Source: Deinococcus yavapaiensis KR-236 (GTDB lineage Bacteria > Deinococcota > Deinococci > Deinococcales > Deinococcaceae). From it: 64,000 bases of DNA. The notes under the pieces are model-generated. The model was not told the DNA's origin, did no database searches, and saw nothing but the letters and a program-made list of their open reading frames with translations. The stretch is taken from the NCBI RefSeq assembly GCF_003217515.1, contig NZ_QJSX01000002.1, positions 302,099 to 366,098 of the forward strand, given 5' to 3'. Numbering within the stretch: position 1 is the first letter of the stretch; the number at the start of each line of letters is the position of its first letter. This document shows positions 1 to 6,903 of this stretch, one piece after another. A program made the position numbers and the translations under genes.

Positions 1-526
<526 letters not shown>

Positions 527-530
<4 letters not shown>

Positions 531-1030
531 CCGTGCACCTGTCCGATCTTGACTTGCCCGCGGTGGTAAGCGATGTGCCGAACGGTGCCCGTCACCGAAG
601 CGATGAGGGGCCGTTCGCCGATCGGCGTGCGAAGCTTCGCGTCGGGCGTGAAGCGGTCGGACGCGAGGGCCGAAAGCGCGACACCGATTTGCGAGAAGGT
701 GCGGTTGAGCACGTACATCACGATCGGTTTGCCGTCCTGTTCGGTCGCCTCGGTCGGGCCGGTGAGCTTCTTGACCCACGCTTGGTCTTCCCAGCCGAGA
801 AAGCCGAAGGTACCGCCCGCCGGTTCTCCGGCGAGGTCCGAGAGCAGAAGGCGCGTCCACTCGGCGATGTGAAGCGCGTGCCACGCGGGCGAGTGACCGC
901 CACCCGAAGGCGCCGTCTCGAACACCTCGTCGTCGATGCCGTCGAGCGCTTTCACGAACGCCGTCGCCTCCGTCTTGAACTGTTCGAGCAGCACGTCCTT
1001 GATGCCGTACGTCGTCGTTTCCGTCGTCAC
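527..1030 (-). CDS. DinB-family (DUF1572/YfiT-like) putative metal-dependent protein inside the pur operon
   Basis: A 167-residue protein with the four-helix DinB/YfiT pattern: a histidine in the second helix (H54 in HALHIAEW) and an HxxxH pair near the C-terminus (H152 and H156 in RHIAYHRGQ), the usual metal-binding triad. Many members act as thiol transferases (bacillithiol or mycothiol S-transferases); others are uncharacterised, and nothing here shows the substrate. It is embedded between purQ and purL with GTGA overlaps at both ends (purQ stop over its GTG start at 1030; its stop over the purL GTG), so it must be co-transcribed and probably translationally coupled with purine synthesis genes. 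The role in that setting is unknown. Confidence 0.82.
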
Positions 1031-1689
1031 TTCACCACCGCCTTGAAAAGCCCTTCGAACACGCCTCGCCCGTCCGTGCCGCCCAACACCGACTCCACGA
1101 CCCGCTCGGGGTGCGGCATCATTCCGAGGACGTTGCCGCGCTCGCTGACGATCCCAGCGATGTCGTTCAGGGAGCCGTTCGGATTGTCTAGGTACCGAAA
1201 CGCCACGCGTCCCTCACCGAGCAGCCGCTCGATGGTCGCCGCTTCCGCGTAGTAGTTGCCTTCTCCGTGCGCGACGGGAACCGTGAGTTCTTGCCTTGGC
1301 GCGTACTCGCTCGTGAAGACGCTCGACGTGCTCTCGACCCGCAGGCGCACGGGACGGCACACGAAATGCAGATGGCCGTTTCGGGCGAGGGCGCCCGGCA
1401 GCAAGCCCGCCTCGCACAAAATCTGGAAGCCGTTGCAGATTCCGAGGACCGGACCGCCTCGTTCCGCGAAGGCCTTCACGCTCGCCATGATCGGACTGCG
1501 CGCGGCGATCGCGCCGCTTCGAAGGTGATCACCGTAGCTGAATCCGCCTGGCAAGATCACCGCGTCGACGTTGCCGAGGCTGTCTTCGGTGTGCCACACG
1601 AGCCTCGCCTCGCCGCCCATGACACGCACGGCGTTCACGGCGTCCGCGTCGCAGTTCGAACCGGGAAATTGAATGACGGCGACGTTCAC
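1027..1689 (-). CDS. purQ: Phosphoribosylformylglycinamidine synthase subunit PurQ (glutaminase)
   Basis: Class I glutamine amidotransferase subunit (220 residues, normal size) that supplies ammonia to PurL. The nucleophile is C85 in GICNGFQ and the His-Glu pair is H193/E195 in MMPHPERVVE. The N-terminus MNVAVIQFPGSNCD is characteristic of PurQ. The start is GTG at 1689, immediately after the TGA stop of purS with no spacer, and the stop overlaps the GTG of the next gene. It works in the cytoplasm as part of PurLQS. Confidence 0.96.
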   Translation of the reverse strand: MNVAVIQFPGSNCDADAVNAVRVMGGEARLVWHTEDSLGNVDAVILPGGFSYGDHLRSGAIAARSPIMASVKAFAERGGPVLGICNGFQILCEAGLLPGALARNGHLHFVCRPVRLRVESTSSVFTSEYAPRQELTVPVAHGEGNYYAEAATIERLLGEGRVAFRYLDNPNGSLNDIAGIVSERGNVLGMMPHPERVVESVLGGTDGRGVFEGLFKAVVK

Positions 1690-1947
1690 TCAGGCGCCTG
1701 CCAACTCGCGCACTTCCACGCGAAACGACTCCATCACGGGATTGGACAGCACCGTCTCGGCGAGCGCGCGCGCTTGCGCCTCCACGGCGGCGCGTTCGCC
1801 TTCCATTACCATCTCGACGAGCTTCCCGACGCGCACGCCCGACACGTTTTCGTGACCGAGGTGAGACAAGGCGCGTTCCACCGTGCGACCTTGCGGATCG
1901 AGAATGGACGGCTTGAGAGACACGAACACTTGCACGTGGTACTTCAC
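1690..1947 (-). CDS. purS: Phosphoribosylformylglycinamidine synthase subunit PurS
   Basis: Small (85 residues) subunit of the PurLQS complex, needed for assembly of PurL with PurQ and for ammonia transfer. The sequence MKYHVQVFVSLKPSILDPQG and the later HLGHENVSGVRVGK segment fit the PurS family, and the length is typical. Starts with GTG at 1947, which overlaps the TGA of purC (GTGA), and ends directly against the purQ start. Confidence 0.95.
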   Translation of the reverse strand: MKYHVQVFVSLKPSILDPQGRTVERALSHLGHENVSGVRVGKLVEMVMEGERAAVEAQARALAETVLSNPVMESFRVEVRELAGA

Positions 1948-2681
1948 GCGGGCTCCTTCACGTCGCCGGTCGGCGCGTCCGCGAGAACGCGGCGCAACAT
2001 CTCCTGATAAGCGTCCTCGACTCCGCCGAGGTCACGGCGGAAACGGTCCTTGTCGAGCTTCTCGCCGCTCGCGGCATCCCAAAAGCGGCAGGTGTCCGGG
2101 CTGATCTCGTCCGCCAAGACGATTTGCCCGTCGAGCGTCTTGCCGAACTCCAACTTGAAGTCCACGAGGCGAATACCTCGCGCCTGAAAGAACGGCGCGA
2201 GGAAGGCGTTGACCTTCAAGGCGAGGTCGCGAATCACGCTCAAGTCCTCGCGCGACGCCCACCCCAACGCGACCGCCGCGTCCTCGTTGATCATCGGATC
2301 GCCCAAGACGTCGCTCTTGTAGTACAGCTCCACGACGGGCAGGGAAAGCGGCGCGCCTTCGGTCAGGCCGAGGCGTTTGCTGAACGACCCGGCGGCGACG
2401 TTGCGCACCACCACCTCCACGGGCACGATCTCCACCGCCTTGACGCGCTGTTCGCGCTCGGACAGGCGCTCGATGAAGTGCGTCGGGACGCCCGCCGCTT
2501 CCAGTTGCGGAAAGAGCGCGGCCGTGATCGCGTTGTTCACGGCGCCCTTGCCTTGAATCGTGCCGCGCTTTTGCGCGTTGAAGGCCGTCGCGTCGTCCTT
2601 GTACTCCACGACGTACTCCGCCGGATTCTGAGTCGCGTACACACGCTTCGCCTTGCCCTCGTACCGCAGTTCACCCTTCAT
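1944..2681 (-). CDS. purC: Phosphoribosylaminoimidazole-succinocarboxamide synthase (SAICAR synthetase)
   Basis: Joins CAIR and aspartate with ATP to give SAICAR. 245 residues from the ATG at 2681 (MKGELRYEGKAKRVYAT). The open frame continues 11 codons upstream with an arginine-rich sequence that is not family-like, and a purine-rich GGGGGCGAG lies just before the 2681 ATG, which decides the start. Family motifs include EGKAKRVY, the KRGTIQGKGAVNN region and VDFKLEFG. First gene of the pur operon; a strong hairpin (2701-2734) lies about 20 bases upstream. Confidence 0.95.
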   Translation of the reverse strand: MKGELRYEGKAKRVYATQNPAEYVVEYKDDATAFNAQKRGTIQGKGAVNNAITAALFPQLEAAGVPTHFIERLSEREQRVKAVEIVPVEVVVRNVAAGSFSKRLGLTEGAPLSLPVVELYYKSDVLGDPMINEDAAVALGWASREDLSVIRDLALKVNAFLAPFFQARGIRLVDFKLEFGKTLDGQIVLADEISPDTCRFWDAASGEKLDKDRFRRDLGGVEDAYQEMLRRVLADAPTGDVKEPA

Positions 2682-2700
2682 GCTCGCCCCCGGAAGGTAG

Positions 2701-2734
2701 CGGCGGCGACGCACAGAGACGTGCTTCGCCGCCG
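2701..2734. repeat. Strong hairpin in the purC leader
   Basis: Inverted repeat with arms CGGCGGCGAcGCAC and GTGCtTCGCCGCCG (one mismatch) around a six-base loop. It lies 20 bases upstream of the purC start and would form in the leftward transcript if transcription begins upstream of it. Possible attenuator or mRNA-stabilising element; no U-tract follows. Confidence 0.5.
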
Positions 2735-2997
2735 AATGGACGTATCTTGTCGTGCTGGGTCGTTCATGCTGCTCTCCAACGCCGCCTCTCGTGCGGCCAT
2801 CGCCCGAAGCGCACTCGAAGCTCTCGGTTCGTCGCGGGCGCGCGCCTCTCGGGGCGCGGTTGTGGAACTTCTACGCCAGCGGTCGCCAGCACCACAAAGC
2901 TTAGCACCGAGCGTGAAGGAACAGATAAGCACGTACGCACCTGTTGGCCCGTTCGACCGCCATTGTGTTCCGTTCACTGTTTTCACGCTTTCCTCGG

Positions 2998-3003
2998 TAT
3001 CAT
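2998..3003 (+). promoter_or_regulatory. -10 box TATCAT for leaderless start at 3010
   Basis: TATCAT is separated from the GTG at 3010 by six bases (tgcccc), with no Shine-Dalgarno sequence. It supports initiation at GTG 3010 rather than at the ATG 66 bases upstream. Confidence 0.6.
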
Positions 3004-3009
3004 TGCCCC

Positions 3010-3594
3010 GTGCTGAAGTACGGTTGGCTCGCCCTCGTCGTTCTCGTCGTGTTCGGCGCGGCTTTCACGCTGCTGAGGCCGCCCGCGTCGGTGGGCAGCA
3101 CCACGGACGTCGTGCTGCGAGGCGTTCGGCTTCGCATGTATCCCACGCAAGACCAAAGCGCCGAGTGGCGCTTCGCGGCGAGCGAGGTGACGTACGATCC
3201 GGTGGCGAGTCAGACGAACATCACACGCCCGACGCAAGGTGAACGGTACGTGCGGAACGCCTCGGGAATCTTCGAGCTCGACTCGACGTTGTCCACGAGC
3301 GCCCTCACGATCGACGCGAACAGCAACCTTCGTATGACGCGCGCCACCGTGGCCATTCCTTCGCAGTGCGCCTCGGCGACCCTCACGGGCTCGCAGGCGA
3401 GTCCGGTCGTCGTGCAACAAGACGTCGGTTTCGTCGCCCCGAAGGCGACCATGCGGGCCCCGTCGTACTCGGCGGACGTCACGGACATGCAGGCGACCTT
3501 CGCGCTCGTCGTGCAACGGGGTCGCAGCAAACTGCGCCTCAATCCTGACAGTACCGCCGAGTGTGTCGACGGGAAGATCATCCAACAGAGGTGA
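3010..3594 (+). CDS. LptC-like membrane-anchored envelope protein
   Basis: 194-residue protein starting at GTG 3010. One N-terminal hydrophobic segment (YGWLALVVLVVFGAAFTLL, residues 4-22) is followed by a soluble region resembling LptC/YrbK, including RLRMYPTQDQSAEWRFAAS, the kind of segment seen in LptC. It precedes two OstA/LptA-like proteins; its stop is two bases from the next ATG and supplies the AGAGGTGA ribosome-binding site. Probably tethered to the inner membrane and facing the periplasm. Deinococci are not known to make LPS, so the lipid cargo is uncertain. LptC-like is a pattern-based call. Confidence 0.6.
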   Translation: MLKYGWLALVVLVVFGAAFTLLRPPASVGSTTDVVLRGVRLRMYPTQDQSAEWRFAASEVTYDPVASQTNITRPTQGERYVRNASGIFELDSTLSTSALTIDANSNLRMTRATVAIPSQCASATLTGSQASPVVVQQDVGFVAPKATMRAPSYSADVTDMQATFALVVQRGRSKLRLNPDSTAECVDGKIIQQR

Positions 3595-3596
3595 CC

Positions 3597-4484
3597 ATGA
3601 AGAAAGCTCAATCCCTGCTCGTTCTCGCTGCCTTGTCCACGCTCGCCGTCGCTCAGACGAGCAACAGTCGTATCATCGAGATCGAAGGCAACATCTCGGG
3701 CGATTTGCGCAACGGCCCCATCAACTTCACCGGGACGGCGTCCGATCCGGTCAAGGCGACGGTGAGCACCCTCAAGATCAACGCGCTGCGCGCCGTCTTC
3801 TCGGCGCCGACCGGCACGCCGATCACCAACGCGCGTGGAAAGCGCACCGCCGAGTTCAGCGACGCGGTCACCGTCACGCGCGGTCGCCTCACGGCGAAGG
3901 GCAGCAGCCTCACCTACTCCGAAGTCGAGGGCAGCGGCACCTTGCGCGGCAACGCCTCGGCCGTCTTCCGCCCCCAACAAGCCGACCAGGACCCTGTCAA
4001 CATCACCGCCAACGCCATGAGCTTCGACGTCGACACGAACATGAGCACGTCGCGCGGCGACGTGAAGCTCGTGAGCGGCAGCCAGACGGGCACGGGCGAT
4101 CAGCTGGTATTCGACGAGAACCGCGAAGTCGGCGTCATCACGGGCGGCGTCGCCATGAACCGGGCCGCCAAGGGCAACCAAAAGGCCCTCACGATCTCGG
4201 GTGAAGAAGCGCGCGTGCAGACGGACGACAAGCTCGTGTACATGAAGGGCAAGGTGCGCGTCGTGTCGGGAAGCATCACGACGACGGGCAACGAGATGTA
4301 CTACGACGACGCGAAGAACATCGCCGTGATCGTCGGGAACGCCGTGAGCGTTGAGAAGACCGCGAGCGGCAACCGCACGGTTCGCGGCCCCGCCATCGAA
4401 CAGCGCACGGATCTCGGCCGTGTGCGACAGCTCACGAGCTACAAGATCGACACGAGCAAGTTCAAGCTGTCGAACGAGAAGTAA
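3597..4484 (+). CDS. OstA/LptA-like secreted protein
   Basis: 295 residues with a signal peptide (MKKAQSLLVLAALSTLAVAQ, cleavage after AQ-like residues) and a beta-rich body with repeated OstA/LptA-type elements: a residue pattern of damage-free strands such as MSFDVDTNMSTSRGDVKLVSG, TGDQLVFDENREVGVITGG and GNEMYYDDAKNIAVIVGNAV. These resemble beta-taco repeats of LptA, which carries lipid across the periplasm. The ATG at 3597 has a strong AGAGGTGA site and fits the signal peptide; the open frame extends 12 codons upstream with nothing family-like. Middle gene of three related ones. Function inferred from fold only. Confidence 0.7.
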   Translation: MKKAQSLLVLAALSTLAVAQTSNSRIIEIEGNISGDLRNGPINFTGTASDPVKATVSTLKINALRAVFSAPTGTPITNARGKRTAEFSDAVTVTRGRLTAKGSSLTYSEVEGSGTLRGNASAVFRPQQADQDPVNITANAMSFDVDTNMSTSRGDVKLVSGSQTGTGDQLVFDENREVGVITGGVAMNRAAKGNQKALTISGEEARVQTDDKLVYMKGKVRVVSGSITTTGNEMYYDDAKNIAVIVGNAVSVEKTASGNRTVRGPAIEQRTDLGRVRQLTSYKIDTSKFKLSNEK

Positions 4485-4499
4485 AGGAACGCCCGCTTC

Positions 4500-5420
4500 G
4501 TGAAGACGCGCCGCACCTCTCTTTTGCTCGCCTTGTGCCTCGGGCTCGCGCTCGCCCAGACGGACGCTCCGACGACGCCCGACGCCGAGCCCGCGTCCGA
4601 CGAGATCAGCATCACGCTGGAACGCCGGACGGAAGGAGGCGACGTGCGGCGCATCAAGATCGAGAACACGGGCCGCGACGAGCAGACGGCAGCCCTCGCC
4701 TGCACGCCGCAAGACGGAGATCCGCCGACCACGCCGACGCAAGTCGTGTATTACACGCCCGCCTCCACGGGCGTCGTCGTGACCGTCGACGAGAACGTCA
4801 TCGTCGGGTCGCTCGCCGTCATCACGCAGCAGCCCGACGGGCAAGGCGGCACGAAGTCCGACGGGCACGTCGAGATGAGCGCGGGCAGCGCGAAGGTCCT
4901 CGACGAGCCCCCCGCCAACGCCGAGGCCTTCCTAGAGCGGTGCGGCGTCCTCGTGACGCCCGAGGTGAAGGCCGACGCGGTGCAGGTCACGCAAGGCAAG
5001 ACGAAGTTGGGCGGCTCGAAACTCGTGTACGACGAGTCGGACGGCATCGCCCGAGTGGAAGGTCCCATCGCCTTCGAGCGCGATACGCTGCGCGGCAAGA
5101 GCGACCGCATCGAGGTGGACGTCGAGAAGGAAACGACGACCCTCGTGGGAAACGTGGAGTTGCGCGACGGAAACCGCGTGAGCAAGGCGGCCCGCGTGGA
5201 GTACGACGACGCGAAGAGCGTCGCCGTCTTACGCGGCACGATCGACGCGCCCGCCGAATCGTCGACGCCCAAGGAAACGATTCGCGCGCAGACCATTCGC
5301 TACAACCTCGATACCGAGGAGATCGTCGTGCAAGGCCGTATCAGCGGCAAGTTCGACGACGAGGGCGAGACGCAAACGCCGCCGGAGCAACCCGGCGACG
5401 CGGCACCCGACCAGCCTTAA
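4500..5420 (+). CDS. Second OstA/LptA-like secreted protein
   Basis: 306 residues starting with GTG at 4500; signal peptide TRRTSLLLALCLGLALAQ. The C-terminal half carries the same strand pattern as the preceding protein (ALGEGPI-like turn, DTLRGKSDRIEVDVEKE, TTLVGNVELRDGNRVSKAAR, RVEYDDAKSVAVLRGTI), again like LptA/OstA. The tail is acidic and proline-rich (TPPEQPGDAAPDQP). Fifteen bases separate it from the previous gene; a perfect hairpin terminator follows. Likely acts in the periplasm or at the outer envelope together with its two neighbours. Confidence 0.65.
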   Translation: MKTRRTSLLLALCLGLALAQTDAPTTPDAEPASDEISITLERRTEGGDVRRIKIENTGRDEQTAALACTPQDGDPPTTPTQVVYYTPASTGVVVTVDENVIVGSLAVITQQPDGQGGTKSDGHVEMSAGSAKVLDEPPANAEAFLERCGVLVTPEVKADAVQVTQGKTKLGGSKLVYDESDGIARVEGPIAFERDTLRGKSDRIEVDVEKETTTLVGNVELRDGNRVSKAARVEYDDAKSVAVLRGTIDAPAESSTPKETIRAQTIRYNLDTEEIVVQGRISGKFDDEGETQTPPEQPGDAAPDQP

Positions 5421-5435
5421 AACACCGGGAAAAGA

Positions 5436-5481
5436 GAGCGATCAGCCGTCGTGCGTTCTTCGAGCCGACGGCTGATCGCTC
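5436..5481. terminator. Bidirectional terminator hairpin
   Basis: Perfect 16-bp inverted repeat, GAGCGATCAGCCGTCG against CGACGGCTGATCGCTC, with a 14-base loop. It lies between the convergent OstA-like gene and the DUF2231 gene and can serve both. Confidence 0.8.
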
Positions 5482-5487
5482 ATCGCT

Positions 5488-6051
5488 TCAGTCCATCGGA
5501 CCGCCGACGCCGATTCCGTGCTTGTACACCAAGTGCCCGCCGAGGTAGGCGCTCACCCCGATGAGGGCGAGCCCGCCGTACGCGAGGGCCTGCCCGAGTC
5601 GGCGCCTGCCCTTCAAGCGAGCGAGGAGAGACGCGCCGTACACGAGGCCCGCGACCTCGTTCAGCAACCCGTGCGTCACGCCGATGCGCTTCGCGACGCC
5701 TTTCGTTTCGTGCCAGTCGGTCCAGCCCGTCACGACCGCGCCGCCCGCGCCGACAAGACCGATGGCGAGGACGGCGTTCGTCCCTTTCTCCAGCCCTTGC
5801 ACGCCGAGCAACTCGAGGGTGTCCATCACGCCGACGGTCATCCAGGCACCGACGGGAATTTCGACGAGGACGGGGTGCAGCGGATGTCCGATCGGACGTC
5901 CGTGCAGCAAATCCTCGGTGGCTTCCCCGAAGGAGCCGCCAGCCTCGAAGGCCTTCGCGACGCCTTGCGACAAAGTGTCCGCGACGGGATCGAGCCAATC
6001 GGCCTGTTCGAAGAGCGTGTCGACGGCATGAGGCAACGTATTGGCGTTCAT
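5488..6051 (-). CDS. DUF2231-like membrane protein
   Basis: 187 residues. The GRPIGHPLHPVLVEIPVGAW motif (residues ~51-70) is the hallmark of DUF2231; the sequence then contains about four hydrophobic helices (around 62-78, 92-110, 128-142 and 157-172). Conserved histidines in the motif suggest a haem- or metal-related membrane protein, but the function is unknown. Translation starts at ATG 6051; the box TACCGT lies five bases upstream (6057-6062 on the opposite strand), with GTGAGG that could act as a weak ribosome-binding site. Confidence 0.78.
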   Translation of the reverse strand: MNANTLPHAVDTLFEQADWLDPVADTLSQGVAKAFEAGGSFGEATEDLLHGRPIGHPLHPVLVEIPVGAWMTVGVMDTLELLGVQGLEKGTNAVLAIGLVGAGGAVVTGWTDWHETKGVAKRIGVTHGLLNEVAGLVYGASLLARLKGRRRLGQALAYGGLALIGVSAYLGGHLVYKHGIGVGGPMD

Positions 6052-6367
6052 GCCTCACGGTAGCGAGACGCGCTCGCAGCGACGATCATACAATCTTGAG
6101 AACCGCGTTCGGCACCCACTGACGACCGTCACGGAAAGAGCCCGCCTTCCTCACGCTGGACCGTCTGACGGCGAGAAGGCGCCCGGCCTGAACGTCGACT
6201 CAGGGCGCTTTCCGCTCGCTCCTTTTATCGGAGGCTCTTTTGAAAGCGTCGGTTTTTGAAGGAAGTCGGAGTCGTCGCGAAGCTCGCCGAATGCCCGAGC
6301 TCCCTTTTGGGACAAGCTGCGACTTCGGTCGTTCACGCCTTCCCCTTCAAGGGGAAGGCGCGCCGCT
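6052..6367. other. 316-base gap between DUF2231 and DinB-like genes
   Basis: No convincing gene. A good rightward -10 (TACAAT, near 6090) has no obvious -35. A ten-base stem with one wobble pair (GAAGGCGCCC / GGGCGCTTTC) lies around 6175-6212, and the hairpin at 6336-6360 ends the gap. A TTG-started frame at 6240 with GGAGG upstream could encode about 50 residues but overlaps the end of the DinB gene on the other strand and looks non-coding. A small RNA is possible. Confidence 0.35.
6336..6360. terminator. Terminator-like hairpin downstream of DinB-like gene
   Basis: CGCCTTCCCCTT and AAGGGGAAGGCG are perfect complements around a single base (so a 3-5-base loop in practice). It lies eight bases beyond the stop of the leftward DinB-like gene. 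No T-run follows. Confidence 0.55.
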
Positions 6368-6850
6368 TCACCGCGCCAACTTGATGAGCTGACGAACCGC
6401 GCCGAGATGGTACGTCACATGCGCGAGCGCGCCCGCCAAACCGCCGGGCTCGTCACCGTCCCAATTCGTATTGCTCGTCGCCAAGGCGCGCAAGTCTTGG
6501 TACGCGCGGCGAACGCGGTCGCGCAACTCACGCCACGCGTCTTCGTCCACGACGCTCGGTTGAAAGCTGTTCGGCCAATCGAACGGACCTCGGTCGCCAC
6601 GTTCCCAGCGCACGACGACTTCCATGTGGTACGCCGTGTGCGCCGCCTGGGACGCCACGGTCGTTCCGAGCGCCGTGACGCGCGACGCCTGCTCGGCACC
6701 CAGTCCGTCCAGCGTCGCCAACAAACCGTGGTTGCCGCTTCCATCGGCTTTCGTGCCGTCGAGAAACGCCGTGCCCTTGCCGGGCTCGCCGCCCTCCACG
6801 GCTTCCTTGAGAATGTCGAGAATGCCTGTCACGAACGCTTGGTCGCTCAT
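6368..6850 (-). CDS. DinB-family protein
   Basis: 160 residues with the DinB metal-site pattern: HTAYH (H71, H75) in the second helix and HVTYH (H144, H148) in the last. Such proteins are predicted metal-dependent thiol transferases or hydrolases; the substrate is unknown. It lies downstream of polA in the same direction but has its own -10 box (TACGGT, 6856-6861) five bases before the ATG, so it may be transcribed alone. It is the second DinB-like gene in the window and is not closely similar to the one in the pur operon. Confidence 0.8.
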   Translation of the reverse strand: MSDQAFVTGILDILKEAVEGGEPGKGTAFLDGTKADGSGNHGLLATLDGLGAEQASRVTALGTTVASQAAHTAYHMEVVVRWERGDRGPFDWPNSFQPSVVDEDAWRELRDRVRRAYQDLRALATSNTNWDGDEPGGLAGALAHVTYHLGAVRQLIKLAR

Positions 6851-6903
6851 GCCTCACCGTACTCGTCGCCGCTCGACCCACCATGCGCTGAATGGCGTAG
6901 CCT

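Larger units (their letters stand above)
2682..3009. other. Divergent intergenic region purC / LptC-like gene
   Basis: 328 bases without a convincing gene. It must hold the leftward pur promoter and the rightward promoter of the LptC-like gene. Visible: the hairpin at 2701-2734 and a TATCAT box at 2998-3003 next to the GTG at 3010. Possible leftward -10 boxes (TACCTT, 2694-2699; TAAGCT, 2898-2903) have no convincing -35 partner. I see no recognisable purine riboswitch. Confidence 0.5.

Noticed and set aside
6240..6390. About 50-codon TTG-started ORF with GGAGG
   Set aside because: Overlaps the end of the DinB gene antisense, runs through a terminator hairpin and has no family-like sequence.
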